64,000 bases of DNA from Tubulanus polymorphus. Lineage: Eukaryota; Nemertea; Palaeonemertea; Tubulaniformes; Tubulanidae. Below are positions 1-10,724 of this stretch, piece by piece. The stretch covers positions 3,596,001 to 3,660,000 of the forward strand of contig NC_134026.1 of NCBI RefSeq assembly GCF_964204645.1. Direction: 5' to 3'. The notes beneath the pieces are model-generated. The model saw only the letters and a list, made by a program, of their open reading frames with translations. It made no database searches and was not told the DNA's origin. Numbering within the stretch: the first letter of the stretch is position 1; each line of letters begins with the position of its first letter. The translations under genes and the position numbers were made by a program.

Positions 1-14
1 CAAATCAGAAAGAA

Positions 15-2057
15 ATGTCACCCGTTCTCATTGAAGGAATATATCCAGTTATTCCGTCGTTTATGGTCGAGATTGAACCAGATCCTGGACAGGTCTTGTG
101 TTCAACGTCGACAACAGACGGTACGAAGTCGATTTTCTATCCATCCGGTAGGCTGGCGATAATGATCAGTCCCGTTGGTATCGGAAAACCCGGCGTGTAC
201 ATCAATGCCTACGATGACACTGATGAAAAAACGCAACTTGCTAGCTTTACTCCAAGCGGACGGGTTACCTGCTTCCACAAAAATGGCGTGGCTCGATTTC
301 TTGCCACGGAAAAATACGCCCATATAGCTAACGTCGATGGTGCGATAACGAGAAAATGGAAATGGCCACAGAATCCAAATACGAAGCTACCATTGACTGT
401 TGTGATAAATATGAATAACGAGTTGTCATTCCGCTGCATGAATCAATCATCTATGCAATTTATATTCTCCTGCCAAAAAGAAACTATTACATGGTGTGTT
501 GCCCCCACACCCGGTGCCGTTGAGCCAAAAGAACGCGAAGACTTCGGTCACTTGATGTCGAATACTCATTTTACATCACAAACGGCTAAAGAATTTAACA
601 AATCTCACAAATTACGAACGCAGCAACAGAAGCCAAAAGTTAGTAGAGTTTATACAAATAAACAAAAGGATAAGATCAAAAGCCAACTTTCAGAAATGAA
701 GAACCAGTCCGATACAGCGGACCAATATGTATCGGAGTACGAGCGCGAGTTGGCCAGACTTCAAACCAAAGTAAAAGTTCTAACTGAAGATTGGCTCGAA
801 TTCTATCGTACCGCAGTTGGTATGAAGTCACCTATATCGAAGTTGACACAAGATCGAGGGGAAGCTAACCCGAAACGTATCAGTAGATCACCACACGGTG
901 CTCCACCATCACTTGCTGTGCCACCGTTGTCAGTAACGGATGAAAATAAGGCTGCTACATCGTCAGTCGAAAGAATTGATGCTTCCGAACAATCACTGAA
1001 TTCAAAAATAAATCAAACCAACGCGACAGAAGATGCAGCTGGTGACAGCCAAGCCTCGTTAAAAACGGATACAAGCTTCGATTACTCTTTAAAGTCTCAG
1101 ATTCCAGGCATAATTGAAGTACCACCTTCACCGTCTAGCATACCGCTCATCCGTGGATCGACCTCGGCGATTAGTTCCGCTAAATCTCGAATCACGTCTG
1201 CCATTCGCCTTCATAGGTCAAACGGTTGGGCATGTCCTATTGCGCTGCGTAAGGAGATTCTTGGCGAGGGCGATGTAAATTGTCGGTGTCATCGATACAA
1301 GATTCCGTACGTCATGGACGTGGAATTCGACGAGTTTATTGGCAGATACGTGTGCGAAAAGCAGTTACTCGTTATCTCAGTGGTGTCTTCTTTATACCCG
1401 GAAAGCAACACCTCTCAACACATGTTAGAAGTACTTTACAGCGAATTGAATAAGAATCGCACCCATCCTTGTCTTCAGTCAACTGGGGACCCTTTCCGCA
1501 TTTTCCTCTACGACATCGCGTCGGCTGCCGAGTTGTCAAATTGCACGAAGCCTCTACTGCTCAGGCGACATAACGCCGCTGCCGGTATGTTTCTGATATA
1601 CCAACGTGGTAACCTCGTATTCTGCGATCACATTTGGAACGGATATGGAAATGCGAGAAAAGATTTCTACAAGCAGATGATGAAGACCAAACAAGATGCT
1701 TTAATGGGTAGTTGTCTACCGAGAGATTTCCGTTTCAGTCCTTCAAAAGGACATCGCGGTAAACGATCTGCCTGGGGTGGAGAGATCGGAGGCGCTGGGG
1801 TCGACAAGCACGGTAGTCCTGGCCTGTCTATAGAGTCGACAATGATGCCTGATACTAGTCGGCCAGCATCAGCCTCGTCGACAAGTTCAGATAGTCGCGA
1901 AGTGCTCAGACCGTCGTTTCAAATACGAAGTTTAACATCGGGTGGATTCTATCCTCCTCTCACTCCACTTCCATCAGGTTTACCAATACAGCGCGCTGTT
2001 ACCGCCCCATTACACAATAAGACCAATGTATTGAGGAAGTCAGCCCCAGTTCGCTGA
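15..2057 (+). CDS. C3orf20/FAM194-domain protein, 3' part (5' end may lie outside window)
   Basis: A single 680-codon open frame. Residues about 18-170 resemble the FAM194 domain of ERICH6/FAM194 and C3orf20: 'FYPSGRLAI', then 'SFTPSGRVTCFHKNG', then a Lys/Trp-rich 'RKWKWP' stretch. Residues about 214-265 are charged and look coiled-coil. A Ser/Pro-rich linker follows to about 400. Residues about 404-560 ('CPIALRKEILGEG' to 'NARKDFYKQM') match the conserved C-terminal region of C3orf20. The tail is Ser/Thr/Pro-rich and basic. The molecular function of this family is not established, so none is assigned. The frame stays open upstream of the ATG to the window edge, so the methionine at 15 may be internal to an exon. 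The gene lies head-to-tail with the THNSL2 gene. Family identity is from recognition of conserved blocks, not a search. Confidence 0.75.
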   Translation: MSPVLIEGIYPVIPSFMVEIEPDPGQVLCSTSTTDGTKSIFYPSGRLAIMISPVGIGKPGVYINAYDDTDEKTQLASFTPSGRVTCFHKNGVARFLATEKYAHIANVDGAITRKWKWPQNPNTKLPLTVVINMNNELSFRCMNQSSMQFIFSCQKETITWCVAPTPGAVEPKEREDFGHLMSNTHFTSQTAKEFNKSHKLRTQQQKPKVSRVYTNKQKDKIKSQLSEMKNQSDTADQYVSEYERELARLQTKVKVLTEDWLEFYRTAVGMKSPISKLTQDRGEANPKRISRSPHGAPPSLAVPPLSVTDENKAATSSVERIDASEQSLNSKINQTNATEDAAGDSQASLKTDTSFDYSLKSQIPGIIEVPPSPSSIPLIRGSTSAISSAKSRITSAIRLHRSNGWACPIALRKEILGEGDVNCRCHRYKIPYVMDVEFDEFIGRYVCEKQLLVISVVSSLYPESNTSQHMLEVLYSELNKNRTHPCLQSTGDPFRIFLYDIASAAELSNCTKPLLLRRHNAAAGMFLIYQRGNLVFCDHIWNGYGNARKDFYKQMMKTKQDALMGSCLPRDFRFSPSKGHRGKRSAWGGEIGGAGVDKHGSPGLSIESTMMPDTSRPASASSTSSDSREVLRPSFQIRSLTSGGFYPPLTPLPSGLPIQRAVTAPLHNKTNVLRKSAPVR

Positions 2058-3594
2058 GGTCGACGACAATCGATATTGCCGATAATGTAAATAGTAAAAG
2101 ACGTAACTGTTCGTCGATACTGTTTCCGCTGATTTTTGAACCAACCAGAAAGAAACCCCTCAAGTGTAACCGACAGTAGTTACCGAGTTCAACCGACACA
2201 TTTCTGTGTATATCTTGTGATAGTCGTGCTCCTGGTAGAAGTAAAGAAAACTCAGGTTTTGGCTGTGCCAAAATAATGGCCGAATCTAAACGATGTTCTT
2301 TTTTTCCATCACATCTGCTACTGCCTTCAGAATGTGGAATTGGTACAGTATTTTATCAAATTATACTACAGTGCCTTATACTCATATCAGTTTTAGCAAA
2401 AATACATATGTATTTTTGGTTTTAGATATCTAATTTCAGCGTTTTTCGTTACCAAGTTACCATGATATATTTGATATATACGTTGCTTATATATTCTTTC
2501 TTGTATTACACCTTAATTTAAATATAATACAAATGTATTGTATGGTGCTTTGTAGAAATTTCTTTTCAAATGTGCTATGAATTGGTTTTGCAATGAAAAT
2601 ATACAAGCTTTAATGAAACATACACCGAACGCTCATTCAAGGAACCCACCTGCTTGGAATGTGTCTTGTACAGCTCTATACCTTTAAGCTCTTTGTTCGT
2701 TCTCGTTGTTGGGATATTTTTTCCTGCTATTTTCTTCCGTATAAATTGAACTTCTTGTATATAATATGTAATTGGACTTTTTTCATGTACATTGTGGTTA
2801 ACAACAAAATAACTCAATGCCCTAGAAATCACTTGTTGGTCATACCCAATAATGATGAATAACAAGATGTTACATACGTGGCCATATTTTCTCGAAAATG
2901 CCTTCGTCTTTTCATACTTTTATTTTGTGTGCAAAATATGCATGACAATCTTCACAAAGCGGCTGTGATAAAAATCTATATATACAAGTTTCGAGATCAA
3001 ATTTAATTGTCCGGAGTTAATGTCGGCTCGTGACTGAATTTACGACTTGGCCAAATACATCGTTTTCCCTCGAGGATATTTGAACGATAAAAGCTGTGCA
3101 AGATCCGTATGTCCTTAGTTGATAAATAATAAAAGCCAACACTTTATGCCAAAATGCACGATCCAATATCGGCTTTAGTATTGCACATGGTTAGTGACAT
3201 ATATATGTATCTTTGTAATTCAGATATAACTTTCATGTTTGCCATCCACATGGGACTCTAAAACTCTTCGTTTTAGGGTGTATGATGTTACCTTACAGTT
3301 TGGAAATAAATAAGAACGTATTTTTTAACATCCAATATTTTCTTCTTTCTCAAACTTTTAGTTAGGTTTTGTAGCCCTCCCTCCGGAACATATAAGCGCT
3401 ATTCCGCAACTCCACTGGTTCGAACTCCCAACCTCATCATGTCTCTTCTCAGTTCCTAATCAGTTATATATATATTCGTATTCACTTGTACATTGTCCGG
3501 GGTCGGCAGTACAAAAACCATATCCTGGAACTGTTGAGTTCAGTTGTCTGGCATTCACATTTCTAGCACATTGGTCGTATTCACTGTGCGCATA
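2058..3594. other. Intergenic: 3' UTR of C3orf20-like gene and THNSL2 promoter region
   Basis: AT-rich DNA with no convincing coding exon. Short ORFs on both strands at 2575-2865 overlap each other and look like chance. AATAAA hexamers on the plus strand at 3128-3133 and 3305-3310 could serve the upstream gene, though both are far from its stop codon. Confidence 0.5.
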
Positions 3595-6500
3595 ATGAAG
3601 TATTGCAGTATTAGATCCGATAAATACAAAGGTCTGACATTTGAAGAGGCGATTTTCAAAGGTTTTCCAGATGATGCTGGACTAATCTTACCAGAAGAGG
3701 TACGTAGGAATATTGTAGTCAGTAACTACAATGGCATTTAAAAATCTGATATTCTTCTTTACACCTATCCTTTATCGAGTGATATTTTTGCATCGTATTA
3801 GTCGCGTTAATTGGGTGCACCATCATAGCCGTGTATATCATATCTCTTTACCCGTTCTGTTTCATCATCTTGCAAAGCAGTATCGTAAAAATAGTGGACA
3901 GATAACGAGACTCGTGATAAGCCTAATAATGTACATGTATACTCAATATGCAGATCCCGACTGTAACAGATGAACAGTTATGTGCTTGGTCGAAACTATC
4001 GTACCCAGGTGTCGTCAAAGAAATCGCTAGCTTATTTATCGACGAGACTGAAATACCGAGAACGACTTTAAATGGTACATACATATATGTAATCACCAGG
4101 ATCTATTTCACATACTAGTATTAATGTAGGACAAATACCGGTAGTCACATTGTATAGAACTTGTACTGATCTATGATGTGCATGCATGGTAGAAAATAAA
4201 AATGGTATTCAACAACAAAAATACGACCTCCAACGTTTTGAAAATGTGTCTAACGTTCATCTATAACCATATCGTTACCATTACGGTCATCTACGTGTAT
4301 ATAAACAATTTGATCGCAAATTTTTCTCCATAAACACTGCAGAAACAATGCTTTTTTTGCATTTTCTTGGAGTGGAAAAAATATTCATGATACTTTCAGG
4401 TTTGATAGATAAAGCTTTTACCAAATTCAGACATCCTGAAATCACGCCACTGGTTCAACTGAAAGATGGAGTTCAAATATTCGAATTGTTTCACGGCCAG
4501 ACGATGGCGTTCAAAGATCTGGCGTTATCTTGCGTCGGTCAGTTTTTGGAATTCTATCTTACTCGAAATAAACGGCACTTCGTCGCACTTGTCGGTAAGG
4601 ATCTATGGATGGAGATTGACAGTCTGGTCAAACTTATTTGATGTCGACTTCTTGGATTTGAATATAGTTCTTCCAATTCTCAAGGCACGTCTGGTGACAC
4701 CGGAAGTTCCGCCATTGAAGGGGTTCGTGGCCTGAATTCGGTTGACATCATAGTCATCTTGCCGAAAGGAAGATGTTCTGCGATTCAAGAATTACAAATG
4801 ACTACTGCCATTTCAGATAATGTCCACGTGTATAGGCGTAAGTGATATCCGAATCGTTTGTTTTCCATTAGTAACATCTTCTGTGTGATTTATAGGGTTA
4901 GGGGTAAAAAGTTTAGTAGGTATTTCATCTTCAAAATAACGGGCATAATTTCGTTATAGTTGATGGCACTTCCGATGACCTAGATGAACCTATTAGCAAA
5001 TGTTTCATGGATAAAGACTTTGTCGATAGATATGGTATATTTAGTATAAATTCGGTTAACTGGGCTCGCATAATGGTACAAATAAGTCATTTCGTCTATG
5101 CGTATTTACAGGTATCTATGTAAATAGATCAAACAGTTTTTTCTCATCGTTTTGTCGATATTGTTATCATCAATACATGAAATTTACAGATGAAAACAAT
5201 GACACGGTTGAACAAATTGGTTCGATAATTGTTGTTTTATCTCCTGAATCACTTAACGGAAAGATTAAAGGTTCTGAAAACCTTGAATTACCTGAAATAT
5301 CCATTTTACCGTGAGTAATTGTGAATTCACTTTTATCATTGATGATTCGAGTTAATTTCCAGGCAAAAGTCGATCGTGATACGGTTGTAGAAATAGTGGT
5401 ACCAAGTGGCGGTTGCGGAAATATTACAGGTAGGCTATGGTAAGCGAGGATGCTGATGAATAAGTGTAATCTATGATAAAATGGATATTAATATTCCTTA
5501 CAGCTGGGTGCATTGCTAGACTGATGGGGGTGCCTATTAAACTAGTTGCTGCTGTGAATGTAAATGACATCGTTTGTCGGTTCATTAATAACGGAGATTT
5601 CACAAAATGTCAGACCGTAACCCCGACTGTTGCGCCATCTATGGACATACAGGTATCTAGCATTTCTATTTAAGTCGTTTACATTGTCGCGATCAGGTAG
5701 ATATATGTTTACTCTAGTTGAACCGGGGGTGGTTTTACGCACATGATCTGCTTCCAGTTTCTTTGATTTTGATTTTTGATGGGTTGCGGTGTTCAAAAAT
5801 GAAAGGATTTGGTCTTAAACAAGTGGTTCATTTTTAGCTCACTTGGGGCTATAGTCCCAGGGGGCTATGCGTTCGTTTTCGTCCGTTGTTCGTTCGTCCA
5901 GTTTAAAGGAAGCTTTGAAGTCACTTATGGATTGTCTTGGTATTTGGTTTGTATCAACTTGAGCTGCATCAGCCCAAAAACTGACCCGATTAGGATCAAG
6001 GTGGCTGATTGGTGGCTATTGTTGTTAGCCGAAATCAGCACAATTTTTGAATTTTTCAGGGGAAATTTCGAACACGCGTCAATTGTCTTGATGTTGCACA
6101 TGTATATGTATACCCATGGGGACCATCGATGAGAAAATTTGGGTTGATCGGTTTCGAGATGGCCATCCTGTACTTTCATGCATATTCTATAATCACAGTC
6201 GATTGCATAATCCTAGCTCGTGAAATGTTCAATCATTGTCAGATTATTACATCAAGCGCTGGACGTGATGTTCCTGGACCCATGTTTTTCCATAAATCCT
6301 GTTCTAATTGATAAAAATATAAATCTTATTTTTTTATCTCAACTGTACTGCAAAGAACGTTTAGAATGTATATGCATCCTATTGTAGTATCCGTACAACG
6401 TGCCGCGATTGATCTATCTACTTTCGAATAGAAATACAAAACTCCTTAATCAACTTATAAAAGAACACGAAGCCGATGGTAAAATGAGTATACCCAGCGA

Positions 6501-7155
6501 TTTGCTTGAGAAGGTGAGCTAGTTTTGTTTCGATTTCATTAAAACCAATTTATTTCCAACAATTCATCGTCCAATAAAACTGCATTTCTAATGACTCCAT
6601 AAAGACAGATAGAACGCGACATTTCATTGCAGATTAAGAGCATATTTTCGGCATTTCGTTGCGACGATGAACTAATAAAGAAAACGATCAAAAGATGTTA
6701 CGAAGAAAATGAATACATACTCTGTCCCCACACTGCAGTTGGCATGGCGTACCACTACCATCAGCTTTCGCTAGGGTAATTCCTTACGCAAATCAAACTC
6801 AATAGACCAACAGATTTCAAAGTTGTTGAGAATGATAAAACCGTTTGATCTTTTGTCCTTTATGGTATATATCCTACCAGGTATAATTTAAAGTGCTGAT
6901 CATATCCTTTTTAGGATTAACGAACCGAATTTCAAACGGATTGTCGTAGCGACGGCGTCACCTGAGAAATTTCCGGAAGTGGCACGAGAGGCCGGTATAT
7001 CCGTTCCGCAGTCGGTTGAAATACGATCGTTATATGAAAAGCCGACGAGATACATCGATATGGAGAAAGGCCAAGATTGGGAACACATTCTGCGCACGAA
7101 AATTATGGAAATTCATGAAATGCGTCAGAATAAAATCGACCATGACAAAAATTGA
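3595..7155 (+). CDS. THNSL2: Threonine synthase-like 2 (PLP-dependent phospho-lyase), complete, 10 coding exons
   Basis: Coding exons: 3595-3699, 3954-4074, 4400-4594, 4685-4837, 4960-5111, 5363-5429, 5504-5652, 6388-6513, 6633-6775, 6915-7155. All have AG/GT borders and phases that join to 1452 nt, giving 483 aa; vertebrate THNSL2 is about the same length. Visible landmarks: N-terminal domain '[18 protein letters not shown]' (residues 13-30); PLP-binding lysine in '[11 protein letters not shown]' (Lys114); '[12 protein letters not shown]' (from 142); phosphate-cradle loop 'PSGGCGN' (256-262); 'AVNVNDIV' and 'APSMDIQ'. Mammalian THNSL2 cleaves O-phospho-homoserine and O-phospho-threonine to 2-oxobutyrate; the same activity is inferred here, as all key motifs are intact. 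The start is the first ATG that leads into the conserved N-terminus. Intron 7 (5653-6387) carries a repeat-like insertion. Confidence 0.93.
5830..6315. mobile_element. Transposable-element-like insertion in THNSL2 intron 7
   Basis: The block opens with 'TTTTTAGCTCACTTGGGG', whose GGGGCTATAGTCCC core is an imperfect palindrome. A run of GTCCGTTGTTCGTTCGTCC-type sequence follows. This opening (AGCTCAC, a hairpin, then GTCCGTC-type repeats) resembles a non-coding repeat family I recall from lophotrochozoan genomes. No transposase ORF is present. The right boundary is estimated and no target duplication was identified. Confidence 0.4.
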
Positions 7156-7408
7156 CACGTAATGCATCAATGTATCTTTATTCCAGTAATTTGAGTGAAG
7201 TGAAAGACAAAGGTCCCGATTTCACGGAGAAACTATTTTTGGCCTTTTTCCGTGACGCTGGGCTATGAAGACTGACGTCATATTTGATCGATGAATTTAC
7301 CATTACCCGTTATCTTGGACACTGGATTTTTTGTTTAAAGTGATGCAAAGACTTTCACGAAAATTGGAAAAAAGTACACGTATGAAGTTTGATGATTTCC
7401 AAGATGAT

Positions 7409-10400
7409 TCAATGCCCACCGTGACTATGTCCTTCAACTTCTGCAAAAGAATATGATATTTCTCATTAGATTTTTGTTAAATCTACATCAGAAAACTGCA
7501 AATATATCGCCCGATTGGAATGTATGTAATTCGCTGACTTGGGCCGTTCTTCCAGTTTTACCGGCATCGACTGATAGAATAAGTCTGATTTAGACCTTTA
7601 AGTACAGTAGTTGTCAATGTTTTATCCTAACTGACTGATGTCTCAAATGTTATAATATCCCCTTTATTCTACGTTGGTCTTTATATAGAAATCATATTTT
7701 ATGTTATAATAATGAACGATTCCACAAGTGGTAATGATTAATCTAACGGTCGTTCATTAGTATATTCATATACATGTATAGCAATGTATTATCTTAGGCG
7801 ATTGCTTACCTGAACAAAGTGGTACGTCACAAAACATCCAATTACCCCGTCTTGTATCCGACAGAAAACACCAAGGTCCCTCCGGTTTTTTGTCGGGATT
7901 CCGACAGTGGTTTCCAGCGTCGCTAACGCTTTCATCTGGGAAATTACTGTCGACGAACGAGTGCCGATTCGGCCATTGTTTGTCCCATCTTTGACACGGC
8001 GTTTCATCTAACGTGACGCTCAGGTTTCCGACGTATTCGTCGCCCATTTTGTCGACCATGCATTCTTGGTTAAAGACATCACTGCCTGGATGGAAAAGAA
8101 AACTGCCAGATTATCATCCCTGCATCGGAAATTGAATGGTAGAAATGCTTTAAAGTATGGAATAAAAACTAGTAAATAAAATATAATTTGAAATATCAAT
8201 AATAATATACATGAAGCGTATGATAATTCTTTCTATTACTTTCATTACTACATGTACATGATTTGGAGAGTACAGTTCATGACACGTACTGAAAGGCGTT
8301 GCCGGAAATTCACAGATGTATGGAATTCTGACAACCCCGGAACCGGACACGTCATTCCAACCCCATTCGTCAAAATCCATTCGTAGACTGATGTGCTTTT
8401 CATCACCGCCGAAATTATTCGGCTCACCTGACATCCATGCCATAAACTGGTCCTTGCCTTTTCCACCTGTGAGAAAATATCTTGCTATCATTATCATAAT
8501 CCTTTTCGAGATCTAAAGACAAAGTTTCGTTAAGTAGGAGAGAAAAGATACAAATTATATAGATAGACAAGTCTAGAATATGAGATAAAACGATTTAACA
8601 TGAATCTGTAGAAATTCCTTCTTTTAAATTGTTCTAGAATATTCTTTTGTACCTTGTATATTTTGATATTCATCCGACCACATCCATTTGAAATCTGTGT
8701 ACAACCCACCAGTCCACCATTTATTATATTTCATTGGACCAAATTTATCCAGTTCCGACATCAAGAACTTCATTTCGTGTTTGCTTTTAATCGACACTAG
8801 TCGGCCGCCTCGATTCATACAGTTCACTTCCGCTTGATGGCGCGTGAAGTACATTTTCACAAACAGGTAGCAACTTCGTCGGAACTGTTTAAATTCCCCA
8901 TAACATCCTTACCAGAAGAGAAATAATCAATACAATTTCAAACGACTTCGAAGCAGTAGATTCATCTACAATTACTCACGGAGTTTAAAATGGTCTTTCG
9001 TTGCTATTTTGTCCGGTGCCGATTCGCAGATGAACGGAAGTCGTACCCAGTTGAATTCAGTTGTCCACCACCATTCTTCTCCGTAGAAGACGAGTACGAG
9101 ATACGCTAACGGAAGTCTTCTGTCGCTAGTGTCGGGGACGGCTAGCCATTTACTGTATGTTTCCGCTACAGTTCCACATCAAATAGATATAGATGATATC
9201 AATGCATTGGAAACAGATATCACGACTAGTATAACGTTAAACGCAAAATGCATATCATTTACAACTTGAATAGCATCGAATGTATAATTGAAATTTAAAT
9301 AAGAATAACATGTGGAACTAGAGGTTTTGCTATTTTCTTAGTTTCACCGGACTTACTTATTCTATCAGTAACGTCCCAGAGCCAGTGGGTACCTCCAGCA
9401 CCGCCGAATCGTTCCGCTCCGATCCACCATTCCTCGTACCTCGATGGACCGTCTCCGAACGTGTGGCGCCTGATCTGATCTTTAATGAACTCATTTTCCT
9501 CCCGCGAATTGATGGAAACTAAATGCGAACTCCGCTCCTGACACTTACGTTTGGCTTTTGCGTGCAAATGTTCCCGATAGGAAAAATAGTAACAATGGTC
9601 ATCGAAACGGTGCCAACGCTTTTCGCAAACTGTAAGAAAGAAACGACTGTCAGTTGCAATTATTCATTTTCGGGCAGTGATGCGTCGAACTATACTTACC
9701 GCCCATTTTCTTATCTAATGATTTCTCGCAGATGTATCTGAGGCAGAAACGCGAGTCGGAATATACATCGTTCCAACCCCAAACATTCCTGGCTACTTTC
9801 ATCGTCGCCACTGGTTCCATTCCTTCTTGCGACGGTTCAAACGGTCTCCAGTCCTGAAAGTGATTGTCTGTTATCGGTATATAGTGAGCGCTTTGCCCGT
9901 CTCCGTCCACGGCAGCCGATGCGCCTTCTACTCGAGAATGCCATGTCCAAGCCGAACTTATTCTCGAACCCCCGGTCCAAAACTGAATGTGATTAGTCGG
10001 ATGTTTGCGTAGCAGTTCCGTTATGGCACGTATCAGATAGTAGTGTTCTTCCTCGGTTCCTATTTCGACCAGGTACCCGTCTTTGTTGTTTCCGACACAT
10101 TGCGATTTCGCGCTAGCTATCTGAAGCCGTTTAAAACCGACATCATAGCAACTCGAACCGAACTGAATTTTCCCCTTTGGACATTTCCCTACATAGAAAA
10201 AATACAGGTTATAATATAATCATTGAAGGCGCTTAGTACGTTTCAGTACTCGTTGAGTAAACTTCCAGAATCGATAGATGAACAACGTTTCACGGCGTAG
10301 CTTCATATTTGATTACCACAAGAGAATAATAGAACATCCGTAAAACGAACCAAATGAAATGCCTGATTAGCGTTGCGAGTATAAAATTACCTATTATGCG

Positions 10401-10724
10401 TGAAATATGTATATTTGTTCCTTTTGGGTCGTTGAATATTTTTCCCGTAGAAACCATTTAGAAAATGCATCAAATGTGAGACATTGATGCATTTTCGACT
10501 CGATTTTGATAGAAAAAAAAATCCTCGTTCACCCGATGCAAATGTGTCAAATTAATGTCCCAAAGAGTGTCGAAAAGCAAATACTTTGAGTGATGTTTTA
10601 CAAGCTGGTGATATATATCTTGGTACTTACCCCTCTTATCTGGAGTTGTTGTCGCTCCGAGGTGAGATATGAGAAAAATGACAAAACACTCGATGAAGAA
10701 ATTGTATTGGATCCTCCTCAGCAT
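7409..10724 (-). CDS. Secreted protein with three C-type lectin domains and one kringle
   Basis: Coding exons in transcription order: 10631-10724, 9700-10188, 9357-9629, 8980-9165, 8653-8907, 8290-8466, 7810-8085, and a tentative last exon 7409-7440. They join to 1782 nt (593 aa), and all introns are phase 1. The protein starts with a hydrophobic signal peptide ('FFIECFVIFLISHLGA'). Lectin domain 1 spans about 33-190, domain 2 about 196-336, domain 3 about 349-483, and a kringle with all six cysteines about 500-583 ('PCQRWDKQWP', 'HCRNPD', 'GPWCF', 'FCDVPLC'). Only domain 3 has both the calcium/mannose-type EPN (447-449) and a WND (469-471); domain 1 has WND without EPN, and domain 2 has neither. 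The likely role is extracellular recognition or adhesion (inferred). The last exon rests only on a good acceptor (TTCTTTTGCAG), the right phase and an early stop, so the C-terminus is uncertain. The gene converges on THNSL2. Confidence 0.85.

Noticed and set aside
3407-3430. GGTTCGAACTCC, resembling a tRNA B box
   Set aside because: The expected T-stem does not pair, and no acceptor stem or A box lies at the right distance, so it is neither a tRNA nor a clear SINE.
3731-3973. 80-codon plus ORF crossing from THNSL2 intron 1 into exon 2
   Set aside because: It is in the wrong frame for exon 2 and mostly intronic.
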